The position numbers and the translations under genes are program-made. Source: Comamonadaceae bacterium (lineage in GTDB: Bacteria > Pseudomonadota > Gammaproteobacteria > Burkholderiales > Burkholderiaceae_C). From it: a stretch of 16,343 nt of DNA. Of this stretch, positions 1 to 6,111 are shown piece after piece (the first letter of the stretch is position 1; each line of letters opens with the position of its first letter). Below the pieces are notes generated by a model, which saw only the letters and a list, made by a program, of their open reading frames with translations, was not told where the DNA came from and ran no database searches. The stretch is taken from NCBI GenBank assembly GCA_947458415.1, contig CANGZG010000039.1:1-16343 (forward strand), given 5' to 3'.

Positions 1-257
1 CAGCCGTGGATGCGCTGCTGGACAAAGTGGTGGCAGCCCAAACCCGACCGCAATTGGTCGCCGCCCTCAAAGCCTTAGACCGTGTCTTGCGTCATGGTCA
101 TTACGCTGTGCCGCATTGGTATGGCAGTGTGCACCGCGTGTCATGGCGCGCCGGTCGTTTCGAGCAACCCGACATCACCCCCCGTTTCTACCAACCTGAG
201 TTCTGGGTCACCTCCACTTGGTGGGCCAGCACCGCCAACCTCGTAGGACACGAATGA
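1..257 (+). CDS. yejA: Peptide ABC transporter substrate-binding protein, C-terminal end (partial)
   Basis: Only the last 85 or so codons are present; the reading frame is open to the left edge and stops at TGA 255-257. The sequence resembles the C-terminus of family 5 extracellular solute-binding proteins of the YejA type: a helix with LDRVLRHGHYAVPHWY, then a basic/aromatic stretch ending in a WW-containing tail. YejA is the periplasmic oligopeptide receptor of the YejABEF importer. It is followed after one base by yejB, the usual gene order, which supports the call more than the short sequence does. The start, signal peptide and most of the binding domain lie outside the window. I see no frameshift in the part present. 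Confidence 0.85.
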   Translation, partial: AVDALLDKVVAAQTRPQLVAALKALDRVLRHGHYAVPHWYGSVHRVSWRAGRFEQPDITPRFYQPEFWVTSTWWASTANLVGHE

Positions 258-258
258 C

Positions 259-1293
259 ATGTTGAGTTACATCCTCAAGCGTTTGTTGCTGATGATCCCG
301 ACCTTGTTTGGCATTTTGTTGCTGACGTTTGTGGTGATCCAGTTCGTGCCCGGTGGACCGGTCGAGCAAATGGTGGCGCAATTGCAGGGGCGTGACTCGG
401 GCGGCGAAGGCGCCGCCGTCAGTGGCGCTGGTTACCGAGGCAGGCAGGGCGTGGACGCTGAGCGAATTGCTGAAATCAAGCAACTCTATGGGTTCGACAA
501 ACCACCGCTTGAGCGGTTCATCCAAATGCTCGGTCAATTTGCCCGCTTCGATTTGGGCAAAAGTTTTTTCTACCCCAAAGATGTTTGGCAATTGGTGAAA
601 GAAAAACTGCCTGTGTCGATCAGCTTGGGACTGTGGACATTTTTTCTCAGCTATTTGGTGTCAGTCCCATTGGGCATTGCCAAGGCTGTTCGGGCAGGCA
701 CACGCTTTGACACATTGACCAGTTTGGTGGTCTTGATCGGTTATGCCATTCCCGGGTTTGTGTTGGGCGTGGCGTTGCTGGTGGTGTTCGGCGGGCAATT
801 GCAATGGTTTCCGCTCAGAGGATTGACCTCTGGCAACTGGGAAACGCTGAGCTGGGGCGCCAAAGTGGTGGATTATTTGTGGCACATCGCCTTGCCCGTG
901 ACCGCCAGCGTTTTGGGCGCGTTTGCTGTCACCACCATGTTGACCAAGAACGCCTTTTTGGAAGAAATTGGCAAGCAATATGTACTGACCGCGCGTGCCA
1001 AGGGGCTGTCCGAGCGCAAAGTGCTGTGGAAGCATGTGATGCGAAATGCACTCATTCCCTTGGTGACAGGCTTCCCGGCAGCTTTCATTGGGGCTTTTTT
1101 CGCGGGCTCCTTGTTGATAGAGACTTTGTTTTCGCTGGATGGCTTGGGCTTGCTCAGTTATGAAAGCGTGATGCGGCGCGACTACCCCGTGGTGCTGGGC
1201 ACCTTGTATTTGTTCACTTTGATTGGACTGGTGACCAAGCTGATCAGCGACCTTTGCTATGTGTGGGTAGACCCACGCGTGAAATTTGATTGA
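259..1293 (+). CDS. yejB: Peptide ABC transporter permease YejB
   Basis: This is a 344-residue inner-membrane permease of the binding-protein-dependent transport family (DppB/OppB group), close to the usual YejB length. Residues 9-30 form the first membrane helix. After it comes the PGGPVEQ segment (31-37) and a periplasmic stretch with GAGYRGRQGVD (56-66), both typical of YejB rather than of other Opp/Dpp permeases. Further helices lie at about 119-145, 152-178, 208-230, 265-290 and 310-335. The cytoplasmic EAA loop that docks on the ATPase is at about 235-268 (YVLTARAKGL). The ATG lies one base after the yejA stop, with AGGA at 245-248 as a plausible ribosome binding site. With YejE it forms the channel for peptide import. 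In enterobacteria the system takes up short peptides and the antibiotic microcin C; the substrate here is inferred by homology. Confidence 0.95.
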   Translation: MLSYILKRLLLMIPTLFGILLLTFVVIQFVPGGPVEQMVAQLQGRDSGGEGAAVSGAGYRGRQGVDAERIAEIKQLYGFDKPPLERFIQMLGQFARFDLGKSFFYPKDVWQLVKEKLPVSISLGLWTFFLSYLVSVPLGIAKAVRAGTRFDTLTSLVVLIGYAIPGFVLGVALLVVFGGQLQWFPLRGLTSGNWETLSWGAKVVDYLWHIALPVTASVLGAFAVTTMLTKNAFLEEIGKQYVLTARAKGLSERKVLWKHVMRNALIPLVTGFPAAFIGAFFAGSLLIETLFSLDGLGLLSYESVMRRDYPVVLGTLYLFTLIGLVTKLISDLCYVWVDPRVKFD

Positions 1294-1298
1294 ACCCC

Positions 1299-2345
1299 AT
1301 GGCCACTGCTTCACTTTCCCCTTCACAACTGGCGTGGCGCCGCTTTCGTCGCAACCGCTTGGGCTTTGTCAGCCTGGTGTTGTTTGTGGTGCTGGTGGTC
1401 GTCAGCATGGCGGCTGAACTGGTCAGCAACGACAAGCCTTTGATCGCCAGCTACCAAGGCAAGCTGTATTTCCCCATATTGAAAAACCCGCCCGAGACCG
1501 TGTTCGGTGGCGACTTTGAAACCCCGACCGATTATTTCGATCCGTTCATTCGCCAGCAATTCAAACAGCCAGGCAATTGGGCGATTTACCCTTTGAACGC
1601 TTACCACCACAGCACCTTGAATTACTTTGCCAAGGAGCCCAACCCGGCGCCGCCGACCGCCGACAACTGGTTAGGCACGGACGACAGAGGCCGCGATTTG
1701 TTGGCCCGCTTGCTTTACGGTTTTCGCGTGTCGGTGTTGTTTGCGCTGGCATTGACCATCACAGGCACGGTATTGGGCGTGGTCACGGGTGCGATCCAAG
1801 GCTTTTTCGCGGGCAAAACCGATTTGGCCATGCAGCGTTTCATTGAAATTTGGGGCGCCATGCCGGAGTTGTATTTGCTGATCATTTTCTCGGCGGTGTT
1901 CGAACCCAGCGTCAGCTTGCTCTTGATTTTGCTCAGCTTGTTTGGTTGGATGGGTTTGTCCGACTATGTGCGCGCCGAGTTTTTGCGCAACCGGCAATTG
2001 GACTATGTGCGTGCCGCGCGGGCGCTGGGCTTGTCGAACTGGGCCATCATTTGGCGACATGTGTTGCCCAACAGCATGACCCCGGTGGTGACATTTTTGC
2101 CGTTTCGCATGAGTGCAGCCATTTTGGCGTTGACCAGTTTGGATTTTTTGGGGCTGGGCGTGCCGCCCGGCACCCCCAGCTTGGGTGAATTGCTGTCACA
2201 AGGCAAAACCAACATCGATGCGTGGTGGATTTCGATTTCCACCTTTGCTGTGCTGGTGGTGACCTTGTTGTTGCTGACCTTCATGGGGGATGCCTTGCGC
2301 GATGCCTTGGATCCGCGCAAATTGCACCAGGAGCCGCCACCATGA
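1299..2345 (+). CDS. yejE: Peptide ABC transporter permease YejE
   Basis: This is the second permease of the importer (DppC/OppC group), 348 residues from the ATG at 1299. A TTG at 1290 in the same frame overlaps the yejB stop and would add three residues. I prefer the ATG, although neither has a clear Shine-Dalgarno sequence. Residues 12-20 are basic, followed by a membrane helix at 21-41. A periplasmic segment of about 80 residues (45-122) comes next, as expected for YejE, then the family motif LGTDDRGRD at 125-133. Membrane helices follow at about 143-170, 188-220, 262-285 and 310-335. The EAA loop is at 236-266 (DYVRAARALGLSNW). The gene starts five bases after yejB and overlaps yejF by four bases (ATGA), which points to translational coupling and equal subunit supply. 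Confidence 0.95.
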   Translation: MATASLSPSQLAWRRFRRNRLGFVSLVLFVVLVVVSMAAELVSNDKPLIASYQGKLYFPILKNPPETVFGGDFETPTDYFDPFIRQQFKQPGNWAIYPLNAYHHSTLNYFAKEPNPAPPTADNWLGTDDRGRDLLARLLYGFRVSVLFALALTITGTVLGVVTGAIQGFFAGKTDLAMQRFIEIWGAMPELYLLIIFSAVFEPSVSLLLILLSLFGWMGLSDYVRAEFLRNRQLDYVRAARALGLSNWAIIWRHVLPNSMTPVVTFLPFRMSAAILALTSLDFLGLGVPPGTPSLGELLSQGKTNIDAWWISISTFAVLVVTLLLLTFMGDALRDALDPRKLHQEPPP

Positions 2346-3946
2346 GCACCTTGCTGAAGGTTCACAACCTGCACATGTCATTCCAAGGCAGAGAGGTGGT
2401 ACACGGGGTGTCATTTGACGTGCAAGCGGGTGAAAAACTGGCCTTGGTGGGCGAGTCTGGCTCAGGCAAAACCGTGACTGCATTGAGCTTGCTCGGCCTG
2501 GCCAGAGGTGCTTGGGTGCGCGGTGAAATCCGGTTTGAGGGCCGCGATTTGCAAAAACTCAGTGATCAAGAATGGTTGGGTGTACGCGGCAGCGACATTG
2601 CCATGATTTTTCAAGAACCCATGACCGCGTTGAATCCGCTGTTCACCATCGGCGACCAGATCAGCGAAGTGCTGCAACTGAAGAAAGGCATGACACGCGC
2701 CCAAGCCTGGGAACGTGCCACCGACTTGCTCAACGACACGGGGATCCCCGAGCCTGGCAGGCGCATCCACAACTACCCGCACCAACTCTCAGGTGGCCAA
2801 CGCCAACGCGCCATGATCGCCATGGCCTTGGCCGGTGAACCCAAGCTGTTGCTGGCGGATGAACCCACCACCGCCTTGGATGTGTCTTTGCGTGGACAAA
2901 TTCTGGATTTGCTCGACAGCTTGCAGCAAAAACATGGCATGGCGATTTTGCTGATCACCCATGACCTGAACATGGCGCGGCGTTTTGTCCACCGGGTCAT
3001 GGTCATGGAAAACGGTTACTTGGTCGAGCAAGGCGATGTCAGCACGGTGCTCAGTAACCCGCAACACCCGTACACCCGCCGTTTGGTGGACAGCCAGCCC
3101 GAGCGCAACGTGTTTGAGCCGGTCGATGATGCGCCTTTGTGCTTGTATGCCAAAGGCATGCGTGTGGTTTACCCCGTGCCGCGTTCCGGCTGGCGAGGCT
3201 GGTTTGGGCATGGCGAATTCGCAGCTTTGCAGTCGGCTGACTTCAGCATCAAAAAGGGCCAGACCTTGGGCATCATTGGCGAGTCGGGTTCCGGGAAATC
3301 TTCGCTGGCTTTGGCTGCACTGGGTCTGCTGCCATTCCAAGGTCAATTGCAAATCGAGGGACAGTCATGGCAAAAAAATGCAAAGGCAGATCTGCCATTG
3401 CGCCGCGCCATCCAAGTGGTGTTTCAAGACCCGTTTTCGTCGCTGTCGCCGCGCATGAACGTGGAAGAAGTGGTCGGCGAAGGCTTGCTGGTTCACGCGC
3501 CGCATCTCAACGCCTCGGACCGCCAAACCAAGGTGTTGGCGGCATTGCAAGAGGTTGGCATGGACGAGGACCAGTTCCCTGGTTTGTTAGCCAGGTATCC
3601 GCACGAGTTTTCGGGTGGCCAGCGACAACGCTTGGCCATCGCCAGAGCGCTGATCGTGCAGCCGCGCATGTTGGTGCTCGACGAACCCACCAGTGCGCTG
3701 GACGTGTCTATCCAAAAACAGGTGCTCGATTTGTTGCAGCGATTGCAGCGCGAGCGGGGATTGAGCTATTTGCTGATCACCCATGACATCGAGGTGATCC
3801 AGGCCATGGCTCACCATGTGCTGGTATTGAAGGACGGGCATGTGGTGGAATCCGCCAGCATCGACGAATTGATGCGCTCGCCACAGTCAGACTACACCCG
3901 CAGCCTGTTGGCCGCTTCTTTTTCGAGGGTTGGCCAGTCGGGGTAA
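2342..3946 (+). CDS. yejF: Peptide ABC transporter ATP-binding protein YejF (double ATPase)
   Basis: This 534-residue protein has two fused ABC ATPase domains, which distinguishes YejF from the separate DppD/DppF pair. Domain 1 has Walker A GESGSGKT at 37-44, the signature LSGGQRQR at 149-156, Walker B LLLADEP at 169-175 and the H-loop at THD 206-208. Domain 2 has Walker A GESGSGKS at 313-320, the signature FSGGQRQR at 423-430 and Walker B MLVLDEP at 443-449. All catalytic motifs are intact in both halves. The HPYTRRL segment after domain 1 is typical of oligopeptide ATPases. A longer in-frame opening exists upstream from 2222, but the ATG at 2342 is the start: it overlaps the yejE stop (ATGA) and has AGGAG at 2329-2333, eight bases away. 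It energises peptide uptake through YejB/YejE at the cytoplasmic face. Confidence 0.96.
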   Translation: MSTLLKVHNLHMSFQGREVVHGVSFDVQAGEKLALVGESGSGKTVTALSLLGLARGAWVRGEIRFEGRDLQKLSDQEWLGVRGSDIAMIFQEPMTALNPLFTIGDQISEVLQLKKGMTRAQAWERATDLLNDTGIPEPGRRIHNYPHQLSGGQRQRAMIAMALAGEPKLLLADEPTTALDVSLRGQILDLLDSLQQKHGMAILLITHDLNMARRFVHRVMVMENGYLVEQGDVSTVLSNPQHPYTRRLVDSQPERNVFEPVDDAPLCLYAKGMRVVYPVPRSGWRGWFGHGEFAALQSADFSIKKGQTLGIIGESGSGKSSLALAALGLLPFQGQLQIEGQSWQKNAKADLPLRRAIQVVFQDPFSSLSPRMNVEEVVGEGLLVHAPHLNASDRQTKVLAALQEVGMDEDQFPGLLARYPHEFSGGQRQRLAIARALIVQPRMLVLDEPTSALDVSIQKQVLDLLQRLQRERGLSYLLITHDIEVIQAMAHHVLVLKDGHVVESASIDELMRSPQSDYTRSLLAASFSRVGQSG

Positions 3947-3960
3947 TTCGTGGTTACAAT
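3930..3960 (+). promoter_or_regulatory. Candidate sigma-70 promoter for the rimP-nusA-infB operon
   Basis: A good -10 box TACAAT lies at 3955-3960, just after the yejF stop. The best -35 candidate is TTGGCC at 3930-3935, which gives a long 19-base spacer and only partial agreement with TTGACA. Transcription would start near 3967, about 60 bases before the rimP start and just upstream of the terminator hairpin. The position is right for an operon promoter in the only spacer of this region, but the -35 match is weak, so this remains a prediction. Confidence 0.4.
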
Positions 3961-3978
3961 AGCAGGCAAATGAACGAT

Positions 3979-4011
3979 AACGGGCGGACATCCCAACCGC
4001 CCGTTTTTTTT
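3979..4011 (+). terminator. Intrinsic terminator / possible attenuator in the rimP leader
   Basis: A perfect 7-bp GC stem, CGGGCGG at 3981-3987 with CCGCCCG at 3997-4003, is extended by A-T pairs at 3979-3980 with 4004-4005. It encloses a 9-base loop and is followed by eight T residues (4004-4011). This is a textbook Rho-independent terminator on the + strand. It lies after yejF and before rimP. It can end yej transcripts, and because a candidate promoter lies just upstream it may also terminate transcripts starting in the rimP leader. A premature-terminator family called rimP leader is catalogued in Rfam for other proteobacteria; I cannot check here whether this one belongs to it. Confidence 0.85.
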
Positions 4012-4027
4012 GGTCGGGTGAAAAGCG

Positions 4028-4606
4028 GTGCCATTGCAAGACATCATCGAACAAACCGTCAGTGGTCTGGGTTACCAGTTGGTCGACGTAGAGCGAACAG
4101 CCGGTGGCCTGTTGCGCATCACCCTCGATTTGCCGTGGCAACCCGGGCAACCCGAGCAATTTGTCCAAGTGGAAGATTGCGAAAAAGTGACCCGTCAATT
4201 GCAGTTTGTGCTGGAAGTCGAAGGCACGGCCTACAGCAGGCTGGAAGTTTCCTCACCTGGCATTGACCGGCCGCTGCGTTCAGACAATGATTTTTTACGT
4301 TTCGTTGGTGAACAAATCGACGTGACTTTGAAAGCGCCCATGGGGGCGGCGGCGGGTGGCTTGGTGGCTGCCAACCGGAAAAAATTCAGGGGTGTGCTGG
4401 AAACCACCGACACCCCCCAGACTTGGCAAATCACATGGCGTGACGAGCCGACCAGCAAGCCGGGAATGCGGCCTGCCAAGGTCAAAAAAGACTTGCCAGT
4501 GCAAGCGCTGCAATTCACCCTGAGTGAATTGCGTGAGGCAAGACTGGCACCGATTGTGAATTTCAAGGGCCGCAGGCCCGCTGAGAACAGGAGTAATGAA
4601 TCATGA
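4028..4606 (+). CDS. rimP: Ribosome maturation factor RimP
   Basis: RimP binds the free 30S subunit and helps its late assembly. The protein has 192 residues from the GTG at 4028. GGGTGAAAAG upstream is a weak ribosome binding site, and a TTG two codons on is a less likely alternative. The N-terminal domain covers about 1-83, with the family signature around RLEVSSPGIDRPL at 70-82. The SH3-like C-terminal domain starts near 88. E. coli RimP is about 150 residues. The extra length here comes from inserts in the C-terminal domain: a Gly/Ala-rich piece around 103-115 and a basic piece around 138-155. The end overlaps nusA by four bases (ATGA), the standard order in proteobacteria. Confidence 0.95.
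   Translation: MPLQDIIEQTVSGLGYQLVDVERTAGGLLRITLDLPWQPGQPEQFVQVEDCEKVTRQLQFVLEVEGTAYSRLEVSSPGIDRPLRSDNDFLRFVGEQIDVTLKAPMGAAAGGLVAANRKKFRGVLETTDTPQTWQITWRDEPTSKPGMRPAKVKKDLPVQALQFTLSELREARLAPIVNFKGRRPAENRSNES
4589..4593 (+). promoter_or_regulatory. Ribosome binding site of nusA
   Basis: AGGAG lies nine bases before the nusA ATG, inside the last codons of rimP. Together with the ATGA overlap it settles the nusA start and indicates coupled translation. Confidence 0.75.
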
Positions 4607-6087
4607 ACCGCGAAATGCTGATGCTGGTAGATGCCATCTCCCGCGAAAAAAACGTCGAGCGTGACCTGGTGTTTGGCGCCGTTGAATCTGCGTTGGCACA
4701 AGCCACCAAAAAGTTGTACCAAGGCGATGTGGACATTCGCGTCGCGATGGACCGTGACACCGGCGAGTATGAAACCTTCCGCCGTTGGTTGGTCGTGCCT
4801 GACGAGGCCGGTTTGCAAAACCCGGATGCCGAAGAAATGTTGATGGATGCGAAAGAGCGTTTGTCTGACGTGGAAGAGGGCGAGTACATCGAGGAAAGCG
4901 TTGAATCCTTGCCCATCGGCCGCATTGGCGCCATGGCCGCCAAGCAAGTCATTTTGCAAAAAATCCGCGATGCCGAGCGCGAAATGCTGTTGTCAGACTT
5001 TCTCGCACGCGGCGACAAAATATTTGTCGGCAGTGTCAAGCGCATGGACAAGGGCGACATCATTGTCGAGAGCGGTCGTGTCGAAGGCCGTTTGCGTCGC
5101 GGCGAAATGATTCCCAAGGAAAACTTACGCAATGCCGACCGTGTGCGCGCCATGATCATGGAAGTCGACACCACGTTGCGCGGCGCCCCCATCATTTTGT
5201 CGCGGTCAGCCCCCGAGTTCATGATGGAATTGTTTCGCCAAGAAGTGCCTGAGATTGAACAAGGTTTGCTCGAGATCAAATCCTGTGCCCGTGACCCAGG
5301 TTCGCGCGCCAAAATCGCTGTCATTTCCCACGACAAACGCGTCGACCCCATCGGTACATGCGTTGGTGTGCGTGGCACCCGCGTCAACGCCGTCACCAAC
5401 GAACTGGCTGGCGAGCGTGTCGACATCGTCTTGTGGAGTGAAGACCCGGCGCAATTTGTCATTGGTGCGCTCGCGCCAGCCAATGTGTCATCCATCGTGG
5501 TTGACGAAGAAAAGCACGCCATGGATGTCGTGGTTGACGACGAAAACCTGGCCATGGCCATTGGCCGTGGCGGCCAAAACGTTCGCTTGGCTTCTGACCT
5601 CACGGGCTGGAAAATCAACATCATGGACGCGGCGGAATCCGCACAAAAATCTGCCACTGAAACCGAGAGTTTGCGCGCCTTGTTTGTGGCCAAACTCGAT
5701 GTCGACCAAGAAGTCGCGGACATTTTGATCGCCGAAGGTTTCACCAGCTTGGAAGAAGTGGCTTATGTCCCCTTGCAAGAAATGCTGGAAATTGAAAGCT
5801 TCGACGAAGACACTGTCAATGAGTTACGCGCCCGTGCCAAAGACGCTTTGCTGACCATGGAAATCGCCATGGAAGAAAGTGTCGAAGAAGTTTCGCAAGA
5901 TTTGCGAGACCTCGAGGGCTTGGACGCCGAATTGATCGCCAAGTTGGCCATGGGCGGCGTGCACACCCGTGACGAGTTGGCGGATTTAGCGGTGGACGAA
6001 TTGGTGGAAATCACCAGTCAGTCTGAAGAGGAAGCAAAAACTTTGATCCTGAAGGCGCGCGAACATTGGTTCGCGGGTCAAGCGTAA
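4603..6087 (+). CDS. nusA: Transcription termination/antitermination factor NusA
   Basis: NusA binds RNA polymerase and the nascent RNA. It controls pausing, intrinsic and Rho-dependent termination, and rRNA antitermination. The protein has 494 residues, matching the full-length proteobacterial form. In order it shows the polymerase-binding N-terminal domain (1-130), the S1 domain (about 135-200), KH1 with GTCVGVRGTRV at 251-261, and KH2 with GRGGQNVRLA at 321-330. Two acidic C-terminal repeats follow at about 362-415 and 437-490, of the kind that bind the alpha subunit and lambda N in E. coli. All parts look intact. Because NusA modulates hairpin termination, it could act on the terminator in its own leader (an inference). 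It is followed by infB after 24 bases. Confidence 0.98.
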   Translation: MNREMLMLVDAISREKNVERDLVFGAVESALAQATKKLYQGDVDIRVAMDRDTGEYETFRRWLVVPDEAGLQNPDAEEMLMDAKERLSDVEEGEYIEESVESLPIGRIGAMAAKQVILQKIRDAEREMLLSDFLARGDKIFVGSVKRMDKGDIIVESGRVEGRLRRGEMIPKENLRNADRVRAMIMEVDTTLRGAPIILSRSAPEFMMELFRQEVPEIEQGLLEIKSCARDPGSRAKIAVISHDKRVDPIGTCVGVRGTRVNAVTNELAGERVDIVLWSEDPAQFVIGALAPANVSSIVVDEEKHAMDVVVDDENLAMAIGRGGQNVRLASDLTGWKINIMDAAESAQKSATETESLRALFVAKLDVDQEVADILIAEGFTSLEEVAYVPLQEMLEIESFDEDTVNELRARAKDALLTMEIAMEESVEEVSQDLRDLEGLDAELIAKLAMGGVHTRDELADLAVDELVEITSQSEEEAKTLILKAREHWFAGQA

Positions 6088-6111
6088 CGGTCATGAAGAG
6101 GAACACCACAG

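Noticed and set aside
1290..1301. TTG codons overlapping the upstream stop as alternative starts of yejE (and likewise truB at 9276)
   Set aside because: Both arise from an Asp codon followed by TGA; the ATG a few bases later fits better in each case.
3970..4266. An ATG-initiated frame starting in the rimP leader and reading through the terminator
   Set aside because: It runs out of frame over rimP and has an Arg-rich, non-protein-like composition. A very short leader peptide use cannot be excluded but has no support.
4563..5744. A 393-codon open frame on the minus strand opposite nusA
   Set aside because: It is Ser/Met/Arg-rich with no recognisable domain and covers a fully conserved nusA gene; it is an antisense shadow of codon bias.
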